Positions 1 through 7,883 of a stretch of DNA of 64,000 nucleotides are shown one piece after another. The translations under genes and the position numbers were made by a program. The notes below the pieces were generated by a model. The model saw nothing but the letters and a program-made list of their open reading frames with translations. It was not told the DNA's origin and did no database searches. Position 1 is the first letter of the stretch, and each line of letters begins with the position of its first letter. The DNA comes from Vicinamibacteria bacterium (GTDB lineage Bacteria; Acidobacteriota; Vicinamibacteria; Fen-336), in assembly GCA_035570235.1 (NCBI GenBank), contig DATMML010000133.1:1-64000 (forward strand). The letters are read 5' to 3'.

Positions 1-54
1 AGCGGCAGCCTTCTAAGCTGCGGGTCAGGGGTTCGAGTCCCTTCAGGCGCGCCA
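1..54 (+). tRNA. tRNA-Arg(TCT), 3' part, cut by the window start
   Basis: The anticodon arm is visible as GCAGC-CTTCTAA-GCTGC, giving anticodon TCT. The T arm follows with the TTCGAGT loop, then the 3' acceptor strand CAGGCGC, discriminator G and an encoded CCA at 52-54. The acceptor 5' strand and D arm lie before base 1, so the gene is partial. It decodes AGA arginine codons. Confidence 0.9.
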
Positions 55-62
55 GCTGCTGT

Positions 63-141
63 GGTGGATGTAGCTCAGCTTGGTTAGAGCGCCAGGTTGT
101 GGCCCTGGAGGTCGCGGGTTCGAATCCCGTCATCCACCCCA
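63..141 (+). tRNA. tRNA-His(GTG)
   Basis: A complete cloverleaf can be drawn. The acceptor GTGGATG (64-70) pairs with CATCCAC (131-137), the anticodon loop TTGTGGC sits in a CCAGG/CCTGG stem, and the T loop is TTCGAAT. The base before the acceptor is G (63) and the discriminator is C (138), which together give the G-1:C73 identity pair specific to tRNA-His. CCA is encoded at 139-141. It lies only 8 bp after the tRNA-Arg, so the two are probably cotranscribed. Confidence 0.96.
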
Positions 142-445
142 TTCATAATAAATAGAATACGGCCAGAGATGCACGCTCCACAAAGCCCCATGAGTGCCTC
201 GGGCTAGCACTGGGCTAGCACTCCGCGCATAGGAACATTTTCTCCCCTTCAAACAAATGGTGGACCAAAGAACGGTCTCTGAAAACTGATTCGCCTTACG
301 TCTGGCTCCTTACAGAACTCCCCAAGCGCCGCGCGGGAGAGGGCCTACGGAGCGAATCCCAGGGGTTGTTTCAAGACGTTCCACGCACCAGGGTCGGATA
401 TGACGCGACGACGGCCCCGGTAGGTTATGGGAGCTCAGTCCACCC
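142..445. other. Intergenic stretch downstream of tRNA-His with no intact gene
   Basis: I see no convincing coding frame, tRNA or strong hairpin here. The first 20 bp after tRNA-His are AT-rich compared with the rest. The stretch ends in a recombinase remnant (446-556), so it may be eroded DNA of an element that once integrated at the tRNA. That origin is inference. Confidence 0.5.
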
Positions 446-556
446 GACATCCGCACCATCCATGAGCTCCTGGGCCACTCAGACGTGACCTCCACGATGA
501 TCTACACCACCTCCTCAATCGCCCCGGGGCCGCGGTGTGCGCAACCCGACCGCTAG
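446..556 (+). pseudogene. Tyrosine recombinase (integron/Xer-type) C-terminal remnant
   Basis: Read in frame from 446, the translation starts DIRTIHELLGHSDVTSTMIY and stops at TAG 554-556. The LLGH motif holds the catalytic histidine region (box II) of tyrosine recombinases, and the Y of MIYT is the position of the nucleophile. In integron-type integrases the tail normally continues THVLNR. Here a small deletion after ATCTACACC puts a similar CTCAATCGC (LNR) tail out of frame. No N-terminal or box I part is recognisable upstream. It is therefore a degraded end of an integrase, lying about 300 bp from tRNA-His, a common integration target. Confidence 0.7.
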
Positions 557-640
557 TCGCTGAGTTTCTTCGAAAGCCCAGGATCGAGTCTCGCTTAGAC
601 AAAAAGCCCCGGCTGCGGTGTGATGGGGGTGAGAAGCCTC

Positions 641-1126
641 GTGAATGAGCGAGAGACGCGCATCCAGGCGTTCTACGCGGAGCTCGGGCCAGCCCTTCTC
701 GCCTATGCCCGATCCATTCTGCGGGACACGGCGCCCGCAGAAGATGTTCTGCAGCAAGTGTTCTTGAAGTTGCTCTCAAACCCGGCTTTACCCTTGCCCA
801 CAGATGCTAGACCCTACCTGTTTCGTGCCGTGCGCAATACCAGCCTCAACGTCCAGCGTTCGACGATGCGCGACGCCGCTCACCGAGAGGGTCTTGAGTT
901 GTTTACGGCTCCAAACGGCCTCTCTCACCTCGTCCCGGAATTGGAGGCGGCACTGGACGACCTGCCGGACGAGCAGCGGCAAGTCGTCATCCTACGGATC
1001 TGGGGCGAGCTGACGCTAGATGAGACGGCGGAGGTACTGGGTATTCCCGCCAATACAGCGGCGTCCCGCTATCGATACGCGCTCGCGAAGCTCCGTCAAC
1101 GTCTGGGCGCGCTCGTGAGGTCCTGA
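641..1126 (+). CDS. ECF-family RNA polymerase sigma factor
   Basis: This is a small sigma-70 family protein of about 160 residues with only regions 2 and 4, as in ECF factors. Region 2 carries DTAPAEDVLQQVFLKLL. Region 4 is a helix-turn-helix (LDETAEVLGIPANTAASRYR) preceded by LPDEQRQVVILR, the usual LPxxxRxV signature. I prefer GTG 641 because GGGGTGAG lies 7 bp upstream; GTG 620 and ATG 623 are alternatives in the same frame. The next gene starts one base after the stop, so the membrane protein that follows is probably its regulatory partner. It is expected to redirect RNA polymerase to a small regulon in response to an envelope signal. The signal cannot be read from the sequence. Confidence 0.9.
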   Translation: MNERETRIQAFYAELGPALLAYARSILRDTAPAEDVLQQVFLKLLSNPALPLPTDARPYLFRAVRNTSLNVQRSTMRDAAHREGLELFTAPNGLSHLVPELEAALDDLPDEQRQVVILRIWGELTLDETAEVLGIPANTAASRYRYALAKLRQRLGALVRS

Positions 1127-1127
1127 G

Positions 1128-1484
1128 ATGTCCGATGATCCCGAGCTCGAAGCCTTTCTGAAGCAGTTCCGACCGCGGTCCCCAGCGCCCCTCAGGCGCC
1201 TGCCACGTCCGATGGGGCGTTCCTGGCGATTCGTCGCCGTGGCGGGGGGACTGTTGGCGGTGGCAGCGGCACTCATCCTGGCGCGGAAGCCGGACTCAGG
1301 CCCCACAAGGTCGCGGAAGTCGGGGAGTGGTGTACCGCTGCCCACCGTGGCCGTCCTCGGTGCGGCGCTCCGCGCGGGCCAGTATGAAGCGGTGCTGGAC
1401 CACATGAACGCCCGTCTCCTGCCGAACCCCCGCCGGCCCGGGAGCGCGCTCAGTGAACTTGGCGACTTCAACAGGGACCAATGA
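1128..1484 (+). CDS. Small single-pass membrane protein, putative anti-sigma partner
   Basis: The product has 118 residues: a short basic N-terminal cytoplasmic part, one membrane helix (about residues 33-53, rich in A, V, L and G) and a short outer segment with LRAGQYEAVLDHMNARLL. It begins one base after the sigma factor stop, the usual place for an anti-sigma factor. It has no recognisable zinc-binding HxxxCxxC motif, so the anti-sigma role rests on position and topology alone. Its last 30 bp would overlap the longest reading of the next gene. A plain membrane protein of unknown function is the alternative. Confidence 0.65.
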   Translation: MSDDPELEAFLKQFRPRSPAPLRRLPRPMGRSWRFVAVAGGLLAVAAALILARKPDSGPTRSRKSGSGVPLPTVAVLGAALRAGQYEAVLDHMNARLLPNPRRPGSALSELGDFNRDQ

Positions 1485-1521
1485 GAGCACGCTGTTAGTC
1501 ATAGAGGTGAGAATGATTTCG

Positions 1522-2538
1522 ATGCGTTCGCTGTTCGTGTTCATGCTCCTCTCTGCCACTACCCTCCGAGCCACGCCAGAGAAGAGCCTGCCGTGCCCTG
1601 GTAATGCCGCGCTGCGGTACTGGATGGCCTTTGCCTTGATGGACAACCCAACCGCCGACAGCGAGCTCGCGAAGGGCCTCGAAAGAGTTGCCAGCGGCAC
1701 GCAGCCCTGGGACGACAGCTTGGCGCCGATCGTCGACGGCAATCAAGAGGCGCTGGCGACGATGCACCGGGGCACACGCCTTCCCTCATGTGACTGGGGC
1801 CTAGAGCCTGAGATGTTGGCTGCGGCCCCGATTGGACACCTTAGTCGAGCTCGCGCGCTCGCGCGGCTCAACGTGCTCCTCGGGATGCGGCTGGCACGGG
1901 AAGGAAGGACGGCGGACGCTGTCGATGCGTGGCTGGCCGGCGCTCGGTTCTCTCGTGACATCGCCTCGGGTGGCCCCTATCTAAGCGCACTCGTGGCGGG
2001 CCAAGCGCTCAGCACCCATCTGCGCGCCATCGCAAAGGCAGTCACTGATAAGAAGCTAAATAGCGCGACGCTCTCGAAGGTCGTACGCAGCGTGAACGAG
2101 ATGCCCGAGTCGGGATTCGACTGGGGGGTGGCCGTCGACACCGAAGTCGAGGGCCTGAGCCGTATCATCGGCTCCGCCGAAAAGGCTGATGACCCCGCCG
2201 AATACCTTGCGAGATACTTCTCTTCGATTGACGGCAAACCTGACCACGCGGCGCTGGCCCTACGGCTCGGCCTTACGGAGTCACAGTTGACGGATCGGGA
2301 TCGGATGCGGGCTCGCGTGCGACAGGCCCGGGCGCTTTACGACGAGCTACGACCCCAGCTGGTGACTGCGTTTCGCGGCCCCTACGACCGCTCAATTGAA
2401 GCCGTCAAGGCGCTCGACGCCCACGCCTTGGCACAGCCGATCTCGGCACTGGGGTGGCCCTCTGCGTCGCAGCTTAACAAACGCCGAGGCGAGGTCGCCC
2501 GATCCCGCAACGAGCTGTTGACGCTCCTTCGGCAGTGA
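1522..2538 (+). CDS. Secreted alpha-helical protein of unknown function
   Basis: I do not recognise the family. Starting at ATG 1522 the protein has 338 residues and a signal peptide (MRSLFVFMLLSATTLRA). The AGAGGTGAG sequence ends about 10 bp before this ATG, which favours it over ATG 1513 and GTG 1453. The mature part is predicted mostly helical, with stretches such as ARLNVLLGMRLAREGRTADA that resemble tetratricopeptide-type helix pairs. It is the third gene of the sigma factor operon, so it probably acts outside the membrane in the same response. Related sigma/membrane/secreted triplets occur in Acidobacteriota, but a function cannot be given. Confidence 0.75.
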   Translation: MRSLFVFMLLSATTLRATPEKSLPCPGNAALRYWMAFALMDNPTADSELAKGLERVASGTQPWDDSLAPIVDGNQEALATMHRGTRLPSCDWGLEPEMLAAAPIGHLSRARALARLNVLLGMRLAREGRTADAVDAWLAGARFSRDIASGGPYLSALVAGQALSTHLRAIAKAVTDKKLNSATLSKVVRSVNEMPESGFDWGVAVDTEVEGLSRIIGSAEKADDPAEYLARYFSSIDGKPDHAALALRLGLTESQLTDRDRMRARVRQARALYDELRPQLVTAFRGPYDRSIEAVKALDAHALAQPISALGWPSASQLNKRRGEVARSRNELLTLLRQ

Positions 2539-2980
2539 GCGCTCGGATTACCGCTTCGGCTGAAGGGCCTGACGCAGGCTGCCCGGCTCCTAGCGGCGCG
2601 TCGGGCCCGCGCGCTTCGCGCGCGCTTTGTGGGGCATACTCGGGCTTCCGCCCTCGTATGTACACAGCACGCCTCTCACGATGCGGTGAAGTCAACGGCC
2701 ATGCACACTTACGCGCGCCCCTCTAGCGCCCCTGGCGATCTAACCACCTGATCCCAAAGTCCTTACGAGCGCCCCTAACAGATCGTGGCATTCCGCAGTT
2801 TGGCTGGTCTCAGAGGTCAGACGCCGATGCCTCGCGACCGGTCGTTCAGGTTGGGTTGATGTCATCACAGCTTGGCGCCCGGCCCTCCGCGCTGAGCAGG
2901 CAGGCACCAAGCATCAGCGAATTTGCGGGTACCACATCTCCCGAGATTGTGTGGTTGCTCTTTGTCTTCTGAACTGCGTC
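2539..2980. other. Intergenic region between the sigma operon and the TA pair
   Basis: This 442 bp stretch separates the plus-strand sigma operon from the minus-strand toxin-antitoxin pair. Apart from the hairpin at 2608-2624 I see no conserved frame or RNA gene. Short ATG-initiated frames here show no recognisable protein. Confidence 0.5.
2608..2624 (+). terminator. Perfect GC hairpin after the sigma factor operon
   Basis: CGCGCGC-TTC-GCGCGCG forms a perfect 7 bp stem with a 3-base loop. It is followed by CTTTGT rather than a clean T tract. It lies 70 bp after the stop of the third operon gene, where a terminator is expected. Confidence 0.5.
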
Positions 2981-3316
2981 CTAGCTCGCCTTCGGCAGCG
3001 ACGCACCAGAGATGGCTCGGGCAAGATCGCGATTAGACGCGCCAAGGGCCAGAAGAGAGCGGATCAGGAGGTCGATCGAGACGGAGGGATCGCCGCCCTC
3101 CATCTTCGCCACGCGAGACTGGCTCGAACAGAGCAGTTTCGCGAGATCCGTCTGGCTCAGGTTCCGCTTCTGGCGGCGACGCCTGAGGCTGTCCGCCAGC
3201 CGCAGCCGCAGTTCCACGTAGGCGGTCTCCTCATCCGACAGCCGAAGGAACTCCTGAGCGCTTCCGAACCTCCAGCCCTTCGCTTCCAGCCTCAGCGTCT
3301 TCCCTCTACGCATCAT
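2981..3316 (-). CDS. XRE-family antitoxin (HigA-like transcriptional regulator)
   Basis: The protein has 111 residues with a helix-turn-helix of the XRE type in its middle (about residues 40-90): RLADSLRRRRQKRNLSQTDL followed by AKLLCSSQSRVAKMEGGD. This is the layout of the second gene of RelE/HigB-type toxin-antitoxin operons. It overlaps the end of the upstream toxin gene by 11 bp. The antitoxin should bind the toxin and, through its helix-turn-helix, the operon promoter. The palindrome at 3651-3666 is the obvious binding site. Two ATG codons are adjacent at the start, and either may be used. Confidence 0.88.
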   Translation of the reverse strand: MMRRGKTLRLEAKGWRFGSAQEFLRLSDEETAYVELRLRLADSLRRRRQKRNLSQTDLAKLLCSSQSRVAKMEGGDPSVSIDLLIRSLLALGASNRDLARAISGASLPKAS

Positions 3317-3512
3317 CGTATTCCTTCAAGCGCCTCCGACAAGCCTCCAAGACCGCCGCCTGGCTCTTGGCCGTCTTCTTGGCGAAGACTTCAGCAATCA
3401 CGATCGCGTCCGGATCCACCCGATACACGATGCGCCACGTAACCCCCTTGTCTACCACCCTCAGCTCGTGGCAGCGGACGCCAACGGCCGGCATCGGCCG
3501 GGAATGCGGCAT
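3306..3512 (-). CDS. RelE/HigB-like toxin, start uncertain or decayed
   Basis: The visible frame encodes the core of a RelE/HigB-type mRNA interferase: RCHELRVVDKGVTWRIVYRV, then AIVIAEVFAKKT and CRRRLKEYDDA. The frame with ATG at 3512 gives only 68 residues. In-frame similarity continues upstream without a stop to about 3647: KPLAWLHGEVKTPPFSKGAR precedes GYFLRELQRGEDLSMPHSRP, as in full-length relatives. That extension contains no ATG, GTG or TTG; the only candidate is ATT at 3645-3647. The toxin may therefore start at a rare ATT codon, be translated in a shortened form, or be a recent pseudogene. It overlaps the antitoxin gene. Confidence 0.75.
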   Translation of the reverse strand: MPHSRPMPAVGVRCHELRVVDKGVTWRIVYRVDPDAIVIAEVFAKKTAKSQAAVLEACRRRLKEYDDA

Positions 3513-3650
3513 CGACAGATCTTCCCCCCTCTGAAGCTCCCTGAGGAAGTAGCCGGTCTCAATCCGCGCCCCCTTACTGAACGGAGGAGTCTTGACCTCC
3601 CCGTGAAGCCAGGCAAGCGGCTTATCCCTTGAGGCCTCACGTGCAATGCT

Positions 3651-3666
3651 ATGTCAGTTCTGACAT
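3651..3666. promoter_or_regulatory. Palindromic operator candidate of the toxin-antitoxin operon
   Basis: ATGTCAG-TT-CTGACAT is a perfect inverted repeat with 7 bp arms. It lies just upstream of the toxin frame, where an autoregulating XRE antitoxin would bind. No strong -35/-10 pair is clear. On the minus strand TAGCAT follows the palindrome and might be a weak -10. Confidence 0.6.
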
Positions 3667-3960
3667 CGCAAGAAGCGCGAGCAGGTTAACCCTCCGCCCT
3701 AACTGGAAGTCCTTTGTTCGCCGCGGAGTGGCCACGGAGCGGAAGGCGGGGTTAACCCGCTTTATCTTGCAGCGTCGGTTCGTTCGGGCTGAGGTGGATT
3801 CGAGACACACCGTTCGCCGGCAACAGTGCAGAACGACCGAACGACAGGCCGACTGGCTAGCTCCCCGGCGCCTCGGGTGCAGCCTTCACGCGCTATCAAG
3901 TCCGCCGCCTCGCGACAGTCTCCACATCGCGGTGGGATACTAAGGAACGGGAGCGGAGCC
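3667..3960. other. Region upstream of the VWFA gene
   Basis: This divergent spacer lies between the toxin operon and the large plus-strand gene. The plus frame of the VWFA gene stays open back to 3826, but that part lacks any recognisable protein feature. GCGGG-GTTAA-CCCGC followed by TTTAT (3746-3764) is a small hairpin whose role is unclear. Confidence 0.5.
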
Positions 3961-6900
3961 ATGAGAGCCAGCTCGCGCGCACGAAGCGCAGGTATGAGCC
4001 TTCTCAGCATCGTGTGGCTGCTGCGCCAAGGAACCGTTGTCGGCCGGGCGCAGACGTCCACCCCACCGGAGTTCCCATCACAGGTCGAGCTCATCACGCT
4101 CGACGTGGTCGTCAGCGACGGCAAGGGGAAACCGGTCGGTGGGCTCACCCAGAACCACTTCGTGGTGGAGGAGGACGGCCAGCGGCAGGAGATCGAGAAC
4201 TTCGAGGCCGTGTCGCTGTCAACCCAACCCGAGGCGACGGCACCCGAACCCTCCGCAATAGCGACGTCCGCTTCGACGCGAAAGACCGGTCGCGGGTTCG
4301 CCATCGTCGCGGACGACTTGGGTGTTCAAGGAAAGCAAACCCCCCAGTTACGCGAAGCCGTAGCCACGATGATTGACAAGTCGCTTGGCCTGGGTGACGC
4401 AGTTGTCCTCGGCACGACGAGCGGCGAGGCGTGGTGGAGCGGCCGCATCCCGAGTGGGCGCGAGGACCTCCTGGCGGTCCTTGGCCGGGTGCAAGGCCGG
4501 CTCGCCGAGAGTTATGTTCTCGACCGCATGACCGATTACGAAGCCTTCTGGCTCAACGCCCACGAAGACTCCCCGAGCGCCGCGCCGCCGCAGCCTGATC
4601 GTTCGGATTTGATTCCGAGTGGTTCAGCGACGGAGGTGCCAGATCCTCTGGGGACAAGCATCAAGGCGCGCGTTATCGGGCGCTGGAAGGATGCCAAGGT
4701 CTGCGAGGGGGCCCGCTCCTGCGAGGCTCTGATCCAGGCACGGGCGACGGAGATTGACGCCCAGCGGCGCGCCCGCGCTCACCTGACGCTTTCCGCCGTC
4801 CACCGTGGGATCGGGGAGCTCGCGGGCATCCGTGGCCGCAAGTCGCTGATCCTGGTCTCGCAGGGCTTCCTCGACGACTCCTCGACGGACTTGCGCGAAG
4901 TCGCAACGACCGCGCGCGAGGCCAACGCCGCCATCTACTTCGTCGACCTCGACGGACCCGAGGCATTCCGGGGCTGGAGGTCCGTCGCCGAGGCGGAGGT
5001 GACGAACGATCCGCGGGCCTGGACCACCATGCGCTACGAGGAACGGGTCCTGGAATCAGCGGGTGCGCAGTTCTTGGTCGAGCAGACCGGGGGCTTCTCG
5101 GTACGGAATGCCAAGGATCTCGCGTCCGCAGTGGAGCGGATCGCTGTTGAGTCGCGTACCTTCTATCTCCTCGGATTCCATCCCCCCGCTGGCAAGCCTC
5201 CCGGAGTTTGGCGCAAGCTGCGCGTAGCCGTCGACAGAAAGGACGTCACGACGCGGGCCCGGCCTGGATACCGCCTCTACGGGGCCAGCGCAGGTGCCAT
5301 TACGCGGTCTGGGACGGAGACACTCGTCCCGCTCCGGCTCGCCTCCTACGTCCTTGAGCCCCTAGCCACTGAACGGAACCGGGTGGTCACGGTAACCGAA
5401 ATCGATGTCTCCGGCCTCGTGGCAGGGAGCCTTGATGTGGCCAGGCCGCCGCTCCAACTGAGGCTCGAAGCCACGCCCCGAGACGGGGGCAAGACGCAGG
5501 CTCAGGATGTCTCGCTCCAGTGGGCTCGTGGGAGCGCTCCAGAGAATCCGCCGACCGGCTCCGACTGGCGGTTGGCTCGCCTGGAGTCCGCCCTCCCTCC
5601 AGGCGTTTACCGGGTCCGTGCCTTCGTCCGTGACCCAGCCAGTGGGCGAACCGGCCAGGTGGAGCAACGCATTCTCGTGCCTGACATGACGGTGTTTCGC
5701 GTCTCGACGCCCGTGCTCTCCGATCAGGTGACGGCCTCAGTTGACGCCCAGTCTTCGGTTTCCCCCGCGCCCGTAGCCCACGAAGAGTTCAGCCCAACGG
5801 CGGCCCGCCCGTTGCTCGCCACCTTTGAGGTACTTGGTGCTGCCAAGGACCCCGCCACGGGCCAAAGCAGAATCGAAACCCGCTTCGTGCTCGAAGATCA
5901 GACAGGCCACCCGCTGGCCGCGCCTCCTGCCTCCGCGCTCGTTCCCTCACCGGAGGGCCGCTTGCAACAGGTCATAGCATTGCCCCAGCTTCCGGGCGGC
6001 CAATACGCTTTGGTGATAACGGTCGATGACCGCGTCGCGGGAAACAGTCAAGAGGTCCGTCGGGGGTTCAGCGTCCGGGAGCCGCCCGCCTCAGCCGCTG
6101 CAGAGGCCCCTTCGAGTCTTGGGCCAGTCACGGCGGCAACCCCGGAGCTCACAGCGATTTTGGATCGCGCCGCACAGTACGTTCTGGCTTATGGGCAGGA
6201 GCTCACCAACATCGTCGCCGAGGAGGAGTGCCGCCAGGTTTATGCGCCCGGCGACCTGGATAGACAGGTTGTGCGCACCATACGAGCGGGCGTTCTTTTC
6301 GTCTCGCTCCCTGGACCCGTGCCCTGGGCGACGTTCCGGGATGTGTGGGAAGTGGATGGCAACAAGATCCGCGATCGTGCAGACCGCCTAGTGCGTCTAT
6401 TCCGCGACTCGCCGGCTACCGCCCACGAGCGCGCGCGGGCGATCCTCGAGGAGAGTGCGCGCTTCAACCTGGGGCCCGTTCGCCGCACGTTGAACATACC
6501 AACGCTGGCGCTCCTCTTCCTACATCACGAGAACCAATACCGCTTCGCCTTTCAGCTCAAGGGAGAGCGGTCGTTCCATGGCACCAAGGTCAGGGACGTG
6601 GCCTTCAGCGAGCGTGTCCGGCCGGCGCTCGTGGTGGGAGAAACCGGGGCGGGCGCCCCCGTCAGGGGCCGCCTCTGGATCGACCCCCAGCAAGGGACCG
6701 TCCTGAAGACAGATGCCGAGTATGACATCGATCCCCTAGACCCGTACCACAGGTCCCGGGCCCACATCGTTACCGAGTATCGACGCGATCCCACTCTGCG
6801 CATCGTTGTCCCGGATCTAATGGAGGAGACTTACGAGTCGTTGGTCGCAACCGGAGGCGGGGGTTTGGGGGTGGCCCTTGTCCAAGCTACGACACGGTAC

Positions 6901-6969
6901 TCGGGCTACCTTCGTTTCAGCGTGACCACTGAGGAGAGGGTCATCGGCCTTCCCCACAAGTTGCAGTGA
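3961..6969 (+). CDS. Large secreted VWFA-related protein (acidobacterial type)
   Basis: From ATG 3961 the product has 1002 residues. This start gives a signal peptide (about residues 1-31, ending GRAQ) and is preceded by GGAGCGGAG. The mature N-terminus has the pattern typical of acidobacterial VWFA-related proteins: VELITLDVVVSDGKGKPVGG, then HFVVEEDGQRQEIENF. The VWFA-like fold starts near residue 113 (FAIVADDLG). The canonical DxSxS metal site is replaced by VADDLG, so metal-dependent adhesion is doubtful. SLILVSQGFLDDSSTDLRE and FYLLGFHPPAGKPPGVWRKL are further family landmarks. The C-terminal third (after about residue 720) is a separate conserved part beginning near ILDRAAQYVLAYGQELTNIV. 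It is probably periplasmic or surface-bound; no biochemical role is established. Confidence 0.88.
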   Translation: MRASSRARSAGMSLLSIVWLLRQGTVVGRAQTSTPPEFPSQVELITLDVVVSDGKGKPVGGLTQNHFVVEEDGQRQEIENFEAVSLSTQPEATAPEPSAIATSASTRKTGRGFAIVADDLGVQGKQTPQLREAVATMIDKSLGLGDAVVLGTTSGEAWWSGRIPSGREDLLAVLGRVQGRLAESYVLDRMTDYEAFWLNAHEDSPSAAPPQPDRSDLIPSGSATEVPDPLGTSIKARVIGRWKDAKVCEGARSCEALIQARATEIDAQRRARAHLTLSAVHRGIGELAGIRGRKSLILVSQGFLDDSSTDLREVATTAREANAAIYFVDLDGPEAFRGWRSVAEAEVTNDPRAWTTMRYEERVLESAGAQFLVEQTGGFSVRNAKDLASAVERIAVESRTFYLLGFHPPAGKPPGVWRKLRVAVDRKDVTTRARPGYRLYGASAGAITRSGTETLVPLRLASYVLEPLATERNRVVTVTEIDVSGLVAGSLDVARPPLQLRLEATPRDGGKTQAQDVSLQWARGSAPENPPTGSDWRLARLESALPPGVYRVRAFVRDPASGRTGQVEQRILVPDMTVFRVSTPVLSDQVTASVDAQSSVSPAPVAHEEFSPTAARPLLATFEVLGAAKDPATGQSRIETRFVLEDQTGHPLAAPPASALVPSPEGRLQQVIALPQLPGGQYALVITVDDRVAGNSQEVRRGFSVREPPASAAAEAPSSLGPVTAATPELTAILDRAAQYVLAYGQELTNIVAEEECRQVYAPGDLDRQVVRTIRAGVLFVSLPGPVPWATFRDVWEVDGNKIRDRADRLVRLFRDSPATAHERARAILEESARFNLGPVRRTLNIPTLALLFLHHENQYRFAFQLKGERSFHGTKVRDVAFSERVRPALVVGETGAGAPVRGRLWIDPQQGTVLKTDAEYDIDPLDPYHRSRAHIVTEYRRDPTLRIVVPDLMEETYESLVATGGGGLGVALVQATTRYSGYLRFSVTTEERVIGLPHKLQ

Positions 6970-7074
6970 GCGGCGACGGATACGCCGAGTGTGGTTCATG
7001 CTCGACCTCCGCAACCCCGGATTTCGCCCCCCACTCGAGAGGTGGATTCACCTACACTTTGATGGTTGGTGCGT

Positions 7075-7086
7075 ACACTGCAGTGT
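7075..7086. promoter_or_regulatory. 12-bp perfect palindrome upstream of the orphan gene pair
   Basis: ACACTGCAGTGT is a perfect palindrome 34 bp before the ATG of the next gene, a plausible operator position. No helix-turn-helix gene is adjacent, so the binding protein is unknown. Confidence 0.35.
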
Positions 7087-7119
7087 TGAGGGGTCAGTTG
7101 TCTTGGTGATTAGGAGTAT

Positions 7120-7383
7120 ATGAAGTTCAAGCTGACGGCCAGCCAAGTCGCTGACACGCTGGAGGGGTTTGTTGATGGAACGGCCGGCCCTTACGACTGG
7201 GACGACTTCCTAAGCCTCCCGCTCCAAGACCCTCGATTAGAAGCTATTCGACTGCGTTGTTTATCCCTTGACGAAGAGTTCCCCCCTAGGCTACCGGGAG
7301 AGTTTTGCTCGGAAGAAGGTGCCGAGGTGATACGGGAATACGTCCGTGAGTTGCGTGCCGATACTGCGGCGAACAAGAGCTAA
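7120..7383 (+). CDS. Small acidic protein, unknown function (possible immunity protein)
   Basis: This 87-residue protein is supported by a good ribosome site (TTAGGAGTATATG). It is acidic and without signal peptide or membrane helix, with the features TLEGFVDGTAGPYDWDDFL, LEAIRLRCLSLDEEFPP and AEVIREYVREL. Small cytoplasmic acidic proteins of this shape are common as immunity proteins of polymorphic toxins, but no toxin gene is visible beside it. The link to immunity is inference from its character and its neighbour. Confidence 0.65.
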   Translation: MKFKLTASQVADTLEGFVDGTAGPYDWDDFLSLPLQDPRLEAIRLRCLSLDEEFPPRLPGEFCSEEGAEVIREYVRELRADTAANKS

Positions 7384-7465
7384 CCTCCCTCTAGTCGAGA
7401 CGCGGCCGGGTCCGTGGAACAAAGAGCCTTGGCGTAGCATTCGTCTCGGCCAGGAGCCGTAGAAA

Positions 7466-7873
7466 GTGTCCCTGTTCTACATTGGAGCCATTTGTGGCGG
7501 ACCTGAGGCCATGAGTTCTAAGATCGGCTCCGCGATCTCTAAGATTCAGAGGCTAGCGGGCCAGGGTCAAGCGGACGAGACGGGTTCGCTCGATGTCGTC
7601 TTTCATGTGCCGGGGTCATTAGTTAGTCCCGATTATGACGGAGTTCGCACCGGCACGTTCTGGAGGAAGAAGCGCATTCTTCAGGTGCAGATCGCTGTTC
7701 CACGAGATCTGAGCGAAAAGGAAGAAGGCGAAATTGGTCGTTCGCTCGTCAATTTGCTTCGGAGGGCTGTACACATCGCCCAGCCCGTATTTCACGAGGC
7801 GAGAGTCCCTTTTCGGCATGATCATTACGAGCGGCTCCTTGAGTCGATCGAAAGAGCGTTCTCGCCGAACTAG
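7466..7873 (+). CDS. Small cytoplasmic protein resembling toxin-immunity families
   Basis: The product has 135 residues. GTG 7466 is chosen because CAGGAG lies about 9 bp upstream; ATG 7511 is the alternative. The central part, LDVVFHVPGSLVSPDYDGV followed by TGTFWRKKRILQVQIAVP, looks like immunity proteins of the Imm39 kind as I remember them. No database search was possible. It follows another small orphan gene and precedes a broken recombinase, which suggests a leftover of a mobile toxin-immunity cassette. A conserved protein of other function is possible. Confidence 0.6.
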   Translation: MSLFYIGAICGGPEAMSSKIGSAISKIQRLAGQGQADETGSLDVVFHVPGSLVSPDYDGVRTGTFWRKKRILQVQIAVPRDLSEKEEGEIGRSLVNLLRRAVHIAQPVFHEARVPFRHDHYERLLESIERAFSPN

Positions 7874-7883
7874 AGCAAAAGCC

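Noticed and set aside
2951-3442. Plus-strand frame across the toxin-antitoxin region
   Set aside because: The minus strand encodes well-known toxin and antitoxin motifs; the plus frame has none.
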